A stretch of 64,000 bases of DNA, from positions 620,001 through 684,000 of the forward strand of contig CAWGST010000005.1 in NCBI GenBank assembly GCA_963825315.1. Reading direction: 5' to 3'. Within the stretch, counting starts at the first letter, position 1; every line of letters begins with the position of its first letter. This DNA comes from DASRLE01 sp963825315. Lineage in GTDB: Bacteria; Verrucomicrobiota; Verrucomicrobiia; Limisphaerales; Palsa-1400. The position numbers were made by a program, and so were the translations under genes. Positions 1-8,427 of the stretch are shown piece after piece. The notes beneath the pieces are model-generated. The model had not been told where the DNA came from and made no database searches. It saw nothing but the letters and a program-made list of their open reading frames with translations.

Positions 1-276
1 GCAGCCGGCATGTTGATTCCCTATACCATTGCCATGGCCTTCGTCGGCCTAAACCAAGCCATCGCCATGTGGAGCCTGGCCAGCCGATGGTTCAAACTGG
101 CCATATTCTATAGCGCGCTTGGTTTGATCTATTGGGTGACTGCAATGCTCCTGGGACACACGCCCGCCAAATTGCTCCAAATCATGCCCATCGGCGCAGG
201 TTCAGCCTTTTGTGTTTTGCTGGCGTGGTGGCTTTTGACCTTGCGATCCCAAGCCCCCGGCAAAGCGGCGGGCTAA
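1..276 (+). CDS. C-terminal part of a polytopic membrane protein, possibly a polysaccharide flippase
   Basis: The reading frame is open from the first base of the window, so this is the end of a gene that begins outside. The visible 92 codons hold three hydrophobic segments, separated by short loops (SRWFK and GHTPAK), and end in a short basic tail. This pattern resembles the last membrane segments of oligosaccharide flippases of the MATE/MVF superfamily, in which a loop after the first helix carries a small positive patch. The family assignment is an inference from this general pattern; no catalytic motif is expected in this region. The stop codon overlaps by four bases the stop region of the next gene on the opposite strand, so the two genes converge. 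Confidence 0.5.
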   Translation, partial: AAGMLIPYTIAMAFVGLNQAIAMWSLASRWFKLAIFYSALGLIYWVTAMLLGHTPAKLLQIMPIGAGSAFCVLLAWWLLTLRSQAPGKAAG

Positions 277-629
277 CGCGCGGCCAACGCCCGCGCCCTG
301 CTTCGCGACCGGGTGCGGCGCACCGCCATGCCACGGCCTCCTGCATGATGCCGTTTGGAGCGGACTTCCTTCTCCAAAACGTAACTTGAAGAGTTGCGCA
401 GGCGGCGGCGATATTTCAATTTTTGGCGCATGCGTTCACGCGCCGCAATGGTGTGCTTCAAGCAGTACACGCCAATGGCCGGCGTCCCGCAGGTCAAACA
501 AATGCCGCGCGCTTTTTTTCGCGCCATGTGGATTTGCTGGCGGGACATCGGCGTGCCGTCCGCCTTCAACAATCCGGCAAACTTGTCACTAATTTTTTTT
601 CTGCTCCAACTTTTCTTTTTGGTCTTCAT
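273..629 (-). CDS. Small basic protein with a cysteine/histidine cluster
   Basis: A 118-residue, strongly basic protein. A central cluster CLTCGTPAIGVYCLKH (about residues 44-59) gives CxxC followed by C and H, the spacing of a small zinc-binding fold. The N-terminus (MKTKKKSWSRKK) and C-terminus are rich in Lys and Arg, which would suit a nucleic-acid-binding role. A GAGGA ribosome-binding site lies about nine bases before the ATG. I do not recognise a named family. It starts 120 bases after the end of the UbiA-like gene on the same strand and may be the last gene of that operon. Confidence 0.5.
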   Translation of the reverse strand: MKTKKKSWSRKKISDKFAGLLKADGTPMSRQQIHMARKKARGICLTCGTPAIGVYCLKHTIAARERMRQKLKYRRRLRNSSSYVLEKEVRSKRHHAGGRGMAVRRTRSRSRARALAAR

Positions 630-748
630 GTTATGGCTTCCTCACAAATCACAATTCACTATACTCCACAACGGTTGAAAAAGCGAGCGCCAGAGTCAAA
701 TATTTTGCAAACAGTCAAAAACACGGCGTGTCAGGCGGTTATGGCCCC

Positions 749-1615
749 TTACGTGGCCGGAACAAACCCCTGCAGCAACAACGCGAGCAAAAACCAAACC
801 AGGAAAAGCGCCGCGGCAGGGTGCGACAAATCCGCCACCGCCAGCAAATCCACCAGCGCAATGCCCGCCAGCAAACGTGAAACGGCGCGGCCCAGGTTGG
901 GATGCTCCCGTCCAAAGGTTTGGAGCAATGTCCAGACAACCCAGAGGATCAAAACGACAGAGCATAAAGCGGCCGCCCGCTGATCAGGCCCATCATCGGC
1001 CAGCCCGGCAATGAAGAGGGGCGCGGCCAGAAAAATGCAGGGCCAGTATTGGATGCGAACCGGCGCGCTTTCCTTGCGAGCCAGGCAGCTTAATCCCACG
1101 ATGTAGCCGGCCAGGGCCAGCCCTTTCCAAATGGATTCTCCCGTAACTCCATTCAACCCAACCGAAGCCGCCGCCAGGTAAACCAAAAAACGGCAGCCGC
1201 CCATCAATACGAGCGCGATGACCATGATTTTGTGGATGGCGTTGTAAAACAAGATGCAGCCGGCAAGCAGCAACGCCAACACGGCCGTGACCGCGCCCAG
1301 CCCAGCCATGCCAGCCAGACCCAGGACCAACCAGGCAAAACCCCACCTCCAAACCTCCTTTTCAGTGATGGTGCCCGACGGAATCGGCCGCGCACGGCGG
1401 TGGTTTCGGTCGAATCCCGCGTCAAAGGCGTCGTTCAAAAACGTCCCGCCGAGATAGAGAAAGGAGACCGAGATGGACACGCAAAGCAGGCCCGGCCAGG
1501 GGCCGCCGCCCGCCAGCCACCAACCCGCCAGGCAGTTGGACCATACCGTGGGAAGATTCGAGACCCGTCCCAGAATCAGGAGCGTGCGAAATTTGGATGG
1601 CCGCGGCAAGTTCAC
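749..1615 (-). CDS. eboC: UbiA-family prenyltransferase, EboC-like
   Basis: A 288-residue integral membrane protein with about eight hydrophobic segments. The first aspartate-rich motif of UbiA prenyltransferases is clear: NDAFDAGFDR at residues 61-70, giving N-D-x-x-D-x-x-x-D, followed by RARPIPSG, the conserved loop that helps bind the prenyl diphosphate with magnesium. UbiA enzymes transfer a polyprenyl chain to an acceptor in the membrane. The next genes upstream are an EboE-like protein and a TatD-like hydrolase, which is the neighbourhood of EboC in ebo clusters. These clusters are thought to export or move secondary-metabolite precursors to the cell envelope; the substrate in this organism cannot be read from the sequence. 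Confidence 0.8.
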   Translation of the reverse strand: MNLPRPSKFRTLLILGRVSNLPTVWSNCLAGWWLAGGGPWPGLLCVSISVSFLYLGGTFLNDAFDAGFDRNHRRARPIPSGTITEKEVWRWGFAWLVLGLAGMAGLGAVTAVLALLLAGCILFYNAIHKIMVIALVLMGGCRFLVYLAAASVGLNGVTGESIWKGLALAGYIVGLSCLARKESAPVRIQYWPCIFLAAPLFIAGLADDGPDQRAAALCSVVLILWVVWTLLQTFGREHPNLGRAVSRLLAGIALVDLLAVADLSHPAAALFLVWFLLALLLQGFVPAT

Positions 1616-1627
1616 GGTGGCTCAATC

Positions 1628-2785
1628 CTAAGCCAGTCCCCTGCCCCGCAACGCTTTGAGGCACCAGTCATATTCCGAGGTCAGTTGCCCGACCACGCTT
1701 CGGCTCTTCAATGCCGGCGGCATGACCTCCCAGGTGTAGGTTTCCATCTCCAAGTGAGAACACAGATGTGGGTCGGCTTGGAGAACATCCAAGACCCCGA
1801 GCAGGTGATCCGTCGTGTTGTCAAACCAGGCCACCGGCGGGCTGTGCAATGGAATGTGGAAATGAATGCGCCATTCCTCCGCCGGCGATTTCGGCGCGGC
1901 CAACGCCACATCCAGATCCTTGTGCCGAGTCAATTTGCCATCGGCGGCGCGGGAGACGACTTGGTGGAGATAAGTATCGTCGGCAAACGCGGCCAGCGCG
2001 GCCAGGCTCTCCGGCGTGGGCCGCAGCTTCAAGGCGGAACTGAGGTGCAGTTTGCTGATTTTGACGCCGTGCCGCCGCAACCGCGCCAGCGACTCGGATG
2101 GATTTTCAAATTCCACCGCCATATGGCATGTGTCATAATTGACGCCAAGAAACTTCGCCAGCCGGCTGTCGTTGGGATGCTCGTCGCGGAGGCGATCGAA
2201 GAAACGCAGCGTTTCTTCGGTGGTTTCAAAAAGGCCGAGCGGTTCCGGCTCGAGGCCAAGATGCAGCCGGCGCCCGGTTTGCGCGCTGACGCTTGCAATA
2301 TGCTTGACGCAGCCGAAAATATTCGCGCGAATCCGCCGAAGCTGATCGTCCGTGGTGATGAATTCCTTGAACGAACCGGGCACGGTGCTCACGCTCCCTT
2401 CGATGCCCGGCGGCAGGAGTTGCCCGAGCAGATCGAACAACCGATTCGTGTAATTGACGCGATCGGCGGAAGTCCAATCCGGGCGGTACACCTGCTCCTT
2501 GACGCGCCGCCCGTGAAACCGGCCATGGGGAAATCCGTTGATCGTAAAAATGTAACAATTGTTTCGATCCAGCCAGCGGCGAAATTCCAGCAAGGCGGGA
2601 GGCTGGCTCAACTCCCGCGCGGCCAAATCGCTGAGACGCAGCCCGATGGCGTAGGGCCTGCCGGGGCAAACGCGGTCGCGCACGGCGAGGGTGAACTCCT
2701 GCAATGCCGCCAGGGTTTCAGGCCACGTTTCAGCGCGATGGATGTTCGTGCAATAGGCCAGATGCAAATCATGGTTGAGTTTCAT
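1628..2785 (-). CDS. eboE: EboE-like sugar-phosphate-isomerase-fold protein
   Basis: A 385-residue cytoplasmic protein that matches the TIM-barrel (xylose isomerase-like) proteins known as EboE in ebo clusters. Barrel-type metal and substrate segments can be seen, such as LHLGLEPEPLG in the middle, followed by GVNYDTCHMAVEFENP and ISKLHLSSALKLRP, which resemble the Glu, Asp/His and His metal ligands of that fold. It ends 12 bases before the UbiA-like gene and follows the TatD-like gene by 25 bases, so all three are likely co-transcribed. Its biochemical reaction is not established for the family; the name rests on the fold and on the neighbours. Confidence 0.75.
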   Translation of the reverse strand: MKLNHDLHLAYCTNIHRAETWPETLAALQEFTLAVRDRVCPGRPYAIGLRLSDLAARELSQPPALLEFRRWLDRNNCYIFTINGFPHGRFHGRRVKEQVYRPDWTSADRVNYTNRLFDLLGQLLPPGIEGSVSTVPGSFKEFITTDDQLRRIRANIFGCVKHIASVSAQTGRRLHLGLEPEPLGLFETTEETLRFFDRLRDEHPNDSRLAKFLGVNYDTCHMAVEFENPSESLARLRRHGVKISKLHLSSALKLRPTPESLAALAAFADDTYLHQVVSRAADGKLTRHKDLDVALAAPKSPAEEWRIHFHIPLHSPPVAWFDNTTDHLLGVLDVLQADPHLCSHLEMETYTWEVMPPALKSRSVVGQLTSEYDWCLKALRGRGLA

Positions 2786-2810
2786 TGCGTGGGCAAAGAT
2801 CGCCCGCCCC

Positions 2811-3618
2811 TCAACCTGGCAGCTTGAATTTCCCTGATTGGCCGAGGAACCGGATGGGATTCTGATAAATCATTTCGTCCACCGTTTCAGCGGCGTGCCC
2901 GCGCTGCCGCATTTCCAGCGCGGCGCGCGGAACGGCCAGGGGAACGCTCACGCCCCAGTCGCAGGCGCTGTTCATCCATAACCGCTCGCGCCCGTAAAGC
3001 TCAATCATGTCCACCGCCCGCGCGGCCGTGCATTTGGATTCCGGGTAAAGCGTCATCCCCGCCCAAAAGCCCGCGTCCAGCACCAGTTCAATGGTGTGCT
3101 CTTCCACATGATCAATAATGACGCGCCCCGGGCTTGATCCTCTTGTCGCTTTTCAATGTGTCAACAATAATTGTTGTCCCCTTCAGTTTGTCCTCCAAAT
3201 GCGGCGTATGAATCAGGATCAACTGGTCATGGCGCGCCGCGAGATCAACGTGCTTTTCGAACACAGCCAGTTCGTTGCGGCTGTTTTTGTTCAGCCCGAT
3301 TTCCCCGATGCCCAGGACATTGGGCCGGTCGAGAAACTGGGGAATGATGTCGATGACTTCCCCGGCCAGCTTCAGGTCTTCGGCTTCCTTTGGATTAATG
3401 CAAAGCCAGGCGAAATGCGGCAGGCCGAATTTCGCAGCGCGTTTCGGTTCGTGCTCGGTCAACTGGCAAAAATAATCGTAAAAGCCATCAACGGAACGGC
3501 GGTCGAAACCGGCCCAAAACGCCGGTTCGCAGACCGCCTGGCAGCCCGCCGTGACCATGGCCAGATAATCATCGGTCGTGCGGCTGACCATGTGGGCATG
3601 AGGTTCGATGTAGCGCAT
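2811..3618 (-). CDS. eboB: TatD-like metal-dependent hydrolase, EboB-like, frameshifted
   Basis: Two overlapping pieces make one protein of about 269 residues. The first (start near 3618, MRYIEPHAHM) has the HxH metal motif at the beginning of TatD-type barrels and later GIGEIGLNKNS and ILIHTPH, which are TatD-family segments. It runs into a stop at 3112. The second piece carries the C-terminal half (VLDAGFWAGMTLYP and SACDWGVSVPL). Removing one base from the run of four C at 3126-3129 joins them as KPGRVIIDHVEEHTIEL with no lost residues. TatD-like hydrolases occur in ebo clusters as EboB. A longer start at 3651 is possible but would overlap the upstream gene. The break is more likely a sequence error than decay, because both halves are well kept. 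Confidence 0.7.
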
Positions 3619-3632
3619 AAGGATAACGGCGG

Positions 3633-3899
3633 CTAGGGCGCGTCCGGCCATGCGCCGGCGGCAGCTTTGGTTGCGGCGCGCTGGATTGGCTCCGCAGTCG
3701 GATCACTTAAACTGAGCAAGACGCGTTTGGCGCGTTGGGGGTCGGCCTTTTGCAATTCCGCCAAGGCGCGTCGAAAGGCCTTGATGCGAAAGTCGTCCCG
3801 GCCCTCCGCCCGATCAACGCGATCAAGAAAGGCGGCCAGATCGATCAACTTGGCGCGGGCCTCCATGAAATACAGGTCTAAGACCTTCTGGCGTGTCAT
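3633..3899 (-). CDS. Small ebo-cluster protein, possibly EboA-related
   Basis: An 88-residue soluble protein (MTRQKVLDLYFMEARAKLID...), mainly helical, with a conserved-looking segment LLSLSDPTAEPI near the C-terminus. It is the first gene of the ebo-type operon; its end lies next to or inside the start of the TatD-like gene. In other genomes an EboA protein leads such clusters, but EboA is usually longer, so this could be a shortened relative or an unrelated small partner. No catalytic residues can be named. The intergenic space to the divergent thioredoxin-fold gene (3900-4013) should hold promoters for both directions. Confidence 0.5.
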   Translation of the reverse strand: MTRQKVLDLYFMEARAKLIDLAAFLDRVDRAEGRDDFRIKAFRRALAELQKADPQRAKRVLLSLSDPTAEPIQRAATKAAAGAWPDAP

Positions 3900-4013
3900 A
3901 TAAGTACGGCGGAATTCTCGGTCACTTCGGGTAAAGCAACAAGATTAAACTTTCAGCCGTGCCGTGATTTTCCTTGTGTCCCTTTCATATTGCTCCAACC
4001 ATTGGCTTCGACC

Positions 4014-5692
4014 ATGAAACGTTTCACAACATCTCATTTCGTTCCAAACCGGGCGGCGCATTTTCTGGCGGCCCTTTTCCTGTGTGTCCTCGCGTCGCCG
4101 CGCCGGCGGCCATTTCTGACGGCGGGACGAACGAGGACTTTTCGGCGGTGAGCAAGTCGGTGGTCCAATTGCTGCAAAGCCGGGACACGGCCCGGTTCGC
4201 CGCGGAGTTGACGCCCGCCATCGAGGATTGGCAGTCCATCCTCTCCACCAATGCAGCCAGGCAGAACCCCGACCCGCTGGCCGGCTTCCGGCAATCCAGC
4301 GAATACCAGCGCCAGAAGGTTGAGCAGGGCGCCAAACAACTCCTGGCAAGGGCCGACTCGTTGCACGTGGACTTTTCCAAGGGCAACTTCCGCGCGCAAA
4401 TCGTCCCGCCCAGGCATTTGGGAAACACCCACTATGCCGGTGTCATGGCTGAAAAAGAAACGCTGCCCTTTGCGCAAAAGCTCGAAATCATCCTGACCCC
4501 CGATTCGGGCACAATCAATCCGACCAACGGCGATTTCAAACTCGCTGTGCGCAATTTGATGAAGTTTCCCGGCGGCTGGCGTTCTTATGAAGGCGTTCAA
4601 TGGGTTTCTTTCCCCTCAAACGTCGCCGATGCCAACACCCTCCGCGAGATGGCACTCCTCGACAAGGTGGCGGCTTACAAAGGCATCACCGGCCAGGACG
4701 ATCCGGCGCTGCTCAAACTCGGCGACGCGCTGGTTCATTTCCTCCGCGAACGGGACGCGGGCATTTTCAAAAACGAAGCATACGTCACCGGCGACCTGTA
4801 TTGGGCTTTGATTCAACAGAGCGGGCGCAAAGGGCTTTCACGACAGGAATTGGACAATGAATTGAAACTTCGAGGGCAGGAACAGATGGACAATGCCCGT
4901 TCAACCGTCCAACAGATGGAAGATGCGGGCATTGACTTGAAGAACGCGGATATCCAGATCAAGGAAGCGGCGGTTGAGCGGATGCAATCCCAAGGGCCTC
5001 CCGGATCGGTGGTTGGGCTGATGGGTTCGCAGTTCACATTGAAACTGGGCGTGAAAACCGAGGGCAAATCCAAAAACGGAACCGCTTTGTCCGGGGATTA
5101 TATTCTGGCCGCCAATCAAATCATGCGGTTCGCGGATGACTGGAAAGTCATGGAAAATGTTCACTGGTATCAGTTGCCGGCCGGCGTCGTGGACGCGAAA
5201 GCCGCCGCCAAGATGGAATTTGAAAACTACGTCGCCGAACACGGCACCCTGCCGCCCCGGACAACCGTTCCCGAGATCGAATTCACAACCCTCGCCGGCG
5301 AGAAGAAAATGAAACTCTCGGACCTGCGCGGCAAGGTCGTGGTGCTGGATTTTTGGGCGACCTGGTGCGGTCCCTGCCAGGAACCGATGGCCCAATTGCA
5401 GAGTCTCCGGCAAACGCACCCCGACTGGCAGGACAGGGTCGCCGTTGTTCCTTTGAGCATTGACGACGGCTTGAAAATCGTGCGCGAGCATGTGGACAAG
5501 CGGGGCTGGACAAACACCTTCAATGTCTGGGCCGAAGATGGCGGCTGGCATTCCAAACCCGCGACCGCGTTCCGGGTGCATGGAGTGCCGACCACTTACA
5601 TCATTGATGGCCAGGGACAAATCATCAGAGCCGGACATCCGGCGAGCATGGACATCGGCAAGGAAGTGGACAATCTGCTGGGAGCAAGGTGA
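4014..5692 (+). CDS. Exported protein with C-terminal TlpA-like thioredoxin domain, frameshifted near its start
   Basis: The C-terminal 150 residues form a TlpA/ResA-like thiol-disulfide oxidoreductase: a WATWCGPCQEPM active site (CxxC), then VVPLSIDDG and the cis-Pro region GVPTTYIID. The preceding 400 residues are two alpha/beta segments that look like a repeated domain of unknown role. The mature part is open in one frame only, but a good signal peptide (ATG at 4014, MKRFTTSHFVPN then a hydrophobic stretch) is in another frame. A single missing base near 4092-4095 would join them as FLCVLA-VAAPAAISDGG. A start at 3974 in the mature frame would lack a signal peptide and is less likely. The stop overlaps the GTG of the next gene, so they are probably coupled. 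Confidence 0.7.
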
Positions 5693-6135
5693 GAAAGGCG
5701 CTCAAAGTTTTTTACGCGCTGCCGATCGTCCTCGTGCTCGGTCTTTGCGGCTATGTGGTGTGGACCGGGGCCACCCACCAGGGGCCGCCCGTCCGCCGCA
5801 TTTCCAACAAGCCGTTTGCGACGGTTTCGATCAACGGATTGACGGCCAATTTGTTCACGCAGGGTGATGAATTGCGCGCCGCCGGCAACGATCTATTCAT
5901 CGAATTTCGCGACGGGCAAAGCAATTTGACGGATGTGGGTGAAGCCACCCTGGAACTGGATATGAAGATGCCCGACATGGTGATGCACAGCATTGGTAAA
6001 GTCATGCGCACCGCGACTCCCGGACAGTATCGCACCACCGTGGACCCGCAAATGGCGGGGGACTGGATGGCAAAAATCGGCTTTTCCGGGCCGCGCGGAA
6101 GCGCGGCAACCAACTTCCCCGCAACAGTGAAGTGA
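5689..6135 (+). CDS. FixH/YtkA-like membrane-anchored protein
   Basis: A 148-residue protein with an N-terminal membrane anchor (about residues 7-26) and an extracytoplasmic beta domain. The pattern LTDVGEATLELDMKMPDMVMHSI followed by GQYRTTVDPQMAGDWMAKI is that of YtkA/FixH-like domains, which are found in copper handling and cytochrome oxidase assembly proteins; MKMPDMVMH is Met- and His-rich and could bind copper. It begins with GTG, and the GTGA overlap with the previous stop suggests translational coupling. With a TlpA-like partner just upstream, a role in envelope redox or metal handling is a reasonable inference, not shown. Confidence 0.65.
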   Translation: MRKALKVFYALPIVLVLGLCGYVVWTGATHQGPPVRRISNKPFATVSINGLTANLFTQGDELRAAGNDLFIEFRDGQSNLTDVGEATLELDMKMPDMVMHSIGKVMRTATPGQYRTTVDPQMAGDWMAKIGFSGPRGSAATNFPATVK

Positions 6136-6311
6136 AGAAGTGAAGCGAAGAAACGGGCTTGCGTGGAACGGCTCGAATCGGCATACTATTGGCCATGTTG
6201 TTGTGGCAGCGGTGTTGTCGTCCCAGATTATTTTTAAGTGCCGTCGCAGATTAGCCTGACGACGCAAGATCTGATTTCCTTAAACCCAAACCAACAAGAT
6301 ATTTTAACAGC

Positions 6312-7214
6312 ATGAAAACAGTTCAATTCGCCCTCCTGGCCGCCGCCGCCCTGATCCTGGCGGGGAACAATATGGTTCGAGCGCAATCAATTTACGTTCC
6401 CAATGCGGACTATGGTTTGCCTGTTGTCACAGATTTTGACACGGATGTGGCGACGAATATGATTTCGTGGGAAGCTTCGCCGCAGCAGAATGATGGGGCG
6501 ATCGGCGTCTTTTTCAACGACCCGAACGATGGTGAATTCATCGTTAATTGCGATGGAAACCAAGCGGCTTATATTTTCGAGGATCCCGGGCTCGCGTTAT
6601 TCCAGGACTATGATGCGGTGGATTCAACAGGCGCACCTTCGCACGCCTTTAACGCGACGTACGAGGTCGGCAAGTCCTACCAGTTGCAGGCCGGATTCAT
6701 CGGCAGCAGCTATTATTATCCTTTGACGCCGGGGGCCATCCTGCAGATGAGCCTCTATTATCGCGACAGCTTGGGCGACATTGAGACGGTTGAATGCACA
6801 AACATACTTTATGATCCAAACGTTTTCACCGGCAATACTAATTTCGTTGAATACGAATTGAGCCTTGCGCCCGTGCAGGCCGGCGACGCATGGGCGGGCC
6901 AGCACATTGGCATCCAGTTTCTCGTCCCTGACAATGCGGAACCTGGGGGGTTTTGGGATGTGGGCAATGTGCAGTTGTGGGTCACTCCCGCCTTAATCAA
7001 TCCAAGTTGGAGCAACGGCCAGTTTGGCGCAACCTTGCTAAGCCAGCCGGGACTTGCCTTCCAAATTCTGGCGACGACCAACCTCTGCCTTCCGCTGTCC
7101 AATTGGACGAGCGTGGTCACGTTGACCAATGTTTCGGGGACGAATTCGTTCGTCGATCCGGCAACGAACTGCAACGAACGTTTCTACCAGGCGCAGCAAT
7201 TGCCATCGCCCTGA
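6312..7214 (+). CDS. Secreted protein of unknown function with a conserved C-terminal domain
   Basis: A 300-residue protein with a clear signal peptide (MKTVQFALLAAAALILAG... cleaved near VRAQ). The rest is rich in Asn, Thr, Tyr and aromatic residues and looks all-beta. The last 65 residues (from GLAFQILATTNLC through LSNWTSVVTLTNVSGTNSFVDP to ERFYQAQQLP) form a module that recurs at the C-terminus of the protein at 52312-52917 (see findings). The module is separate from any enzymatic domain. The 19 bases between its stop and the next ATG suggest it is co-transcribed with the pseudopilin gene. Its function is not known. Confidence 0.6.
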   Translation: MKTVQFALLAAAALILAGNNMVRAQSIYVPNADYGLPVVTDFDTDVATNMISWEASPQQNDGAIGVFFNDPNDGEFIVNCDGNQAAYIFEDPGLALFQDYDAVDSTGAPSHAFNATYEVGKSYQLQAGFIGSSYYYPLTPGAILQMSLYYRDSLGDIETVECTNILYDPNVFTGNTNFVEYELSLAPVQAGDAWAGQHIGIQFLVPDNAEPGGFWDVGNVQLWVTPALINPSWSNGQFGATLLSQPGLAFQILATTNLCLPLSNWTSVVTLTNVSGTNSFVDPATNCNERFYQAQQLPSP

Positions 7215-7233
7215 GCGAAAGGAAGAAGAAGCG

Positions 7234-8021
7234 ATGCCGGCAGCCAAATCCAACTTGTCAGACCTGGGGTTCACACTCGTGGAGTTGCTGGTGGTGATCG
7301 CCATCATTGCGATCCTGGCCGCCTTGCTGCTGCCGGCAATGGCCGCGGCCAAGGCGAACAGCAAACGGATCGCCTGCGTTTCCAACTTGCGGCAAATCGG
7401 CCTGGCCGTGCGCACCTACTCGATTGACTATGGCGGGCTGATTCCCTGCGGCCCGAAAGCGCCGCCGATTATGAATCCAATTGATCTTTATACTTCGACC
7501 GGCGCGCCGACCAGCCTGATTTCACTGGCGACCGGCGCCCCGTGGGATTGGGGCTGATGCTGCAAGGGGCATTGGCCAGCCAGCCGAAGGTCCTGTTTTG
7601 CCCGAGCAGCGATCAACCGGTGGATGAGGAGGCTCAATTGAAGCAGGTGGGCGTCGGGCAGGCGCAATGCAGTTACTACTACCGCCATGCGGGGAATACG
7701 AACTTGTTCGATACGGCGGGCGGCCCGTTTGTGCCGAACAATATTAAACTTGATAATTTGGGCAAGAATGGCAACGGCCAGCCGATCCGTGCCCTGGCCA
7801 TTGACACGGAGTTCCTGTGCCCGGCGGGCTGGACCATGTTTGGCATCACGCCGAGCACGCATCACCAGCAGAAGTTTGCGGACATTTTATTCTCGGATGG
7901 GCACGCCGTTTCCCGTCCCAACACGAACAGCCAATTCACAGTGGTTCTGACCCTTGCGAATTCGGAGCAGGCTTTCGCGACAATACTGGCCGTTTTGGAG
8001 CAGGCGGACACGGAGCCATGA
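7234..8021 (+). CDS. Type II secretion/pseudopilin-like protein, frameshifted
   Basis: Starts at ATG 7234. The N-terminus has the prepilin peptidase site and hydrophobic helix: GFTLVELLVVIAIIAILAALLLPA, with the Glu at position +5 after the cleaved Gly. The next segment SNLRQIGLAVRTYSIDYGGLIP is typical of the large pseudopilin family of Verrucomicrobiota and Planctomycetota. The frame stops at 7557 within the ordinary sequence, while the C-terminal half (LMLQGALASQPKVLFCPSSDQ through THHQQKFADILFSDGHAV) continues in another frame from about 7542. Adding one base to the C run at 7538-7541 restores one protein of about 262 residues. A good C-terminal half argues for a sequence error rather than decay. 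Confidence 0.75.
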
Positions 8022-8038
8022 GGGCTGGAGGAATATCC

Positions 8039-8422
8039 TTACAGGCGTTCGCGGCCAGCGTAACCGGATTCGAGATCGTGCCAGTATTCAATGTCGTCCT
8101 CGTCCTTTTCCCAGCAGAGGAAAACCTCCCGGCCGTCGCGCCAGGAGGGGAAATCCAGCAGGCCGCGGTTTAAATCCTTGATTTGGATTTCGCGGGAGCG
8201 GAAGCGCTGCAAAACCGTCTTGCATTCGGCCAGTATTCTGACCAGTTGATTGACAGAAGGGCCGCCGGCATCGCCGCCGGCAGAAATGAGCTGGCCGACG
8301 CGTTTGTCGGGCGTTTTGAGGCGTTCCTGGCAGCGGCCGAGTTCTTCGAGCCATTGGCGGACACTGGGCAGGAGGGCGCGGGCTTCCTCCAGGGTGTAGT
8401 GTTTGGAAAAATGAGAAGGCAT
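8039..8422 (-). CDS. DUF2203 family protein
   Basis: A 127-residue soluble protein starting at ATG 8422 (MPSHFSKHYTLEEARALLPSVR). The opening FxxxYTLEEARALLP and the tail FLCWEKDEDDIEYWHDLESGYAGRERL are the two conserved blocks of DUF2203, a small helical family of unknown function. An open frame continues upstream of this ATG in another gene's territory and is not used. It begins five bases after the end of the TPR gene and is likely its operon partner. Confidence 0.75.
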   Translation of the reverse strand: MPSHFSKHYTLEEARALLPSVRQWLEELGRCQERLKTPDKRVGQLISAGGDAGGPSVNQLVRILAECKTVLQRFRSREIQIKDLNRGLLDFPSWRDGREVFLCWEKDEDDIEYWHDLESGYAGRERL

Positions 8423-8427
8423 CGCTG

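Noticed and set aside
1232..2827. Long open frame of 531 codons on the plus strand
   Set aside because: It is antisense to the UbiA and EboE genes, which have clear family motifs; high GC gives long antisense frames.
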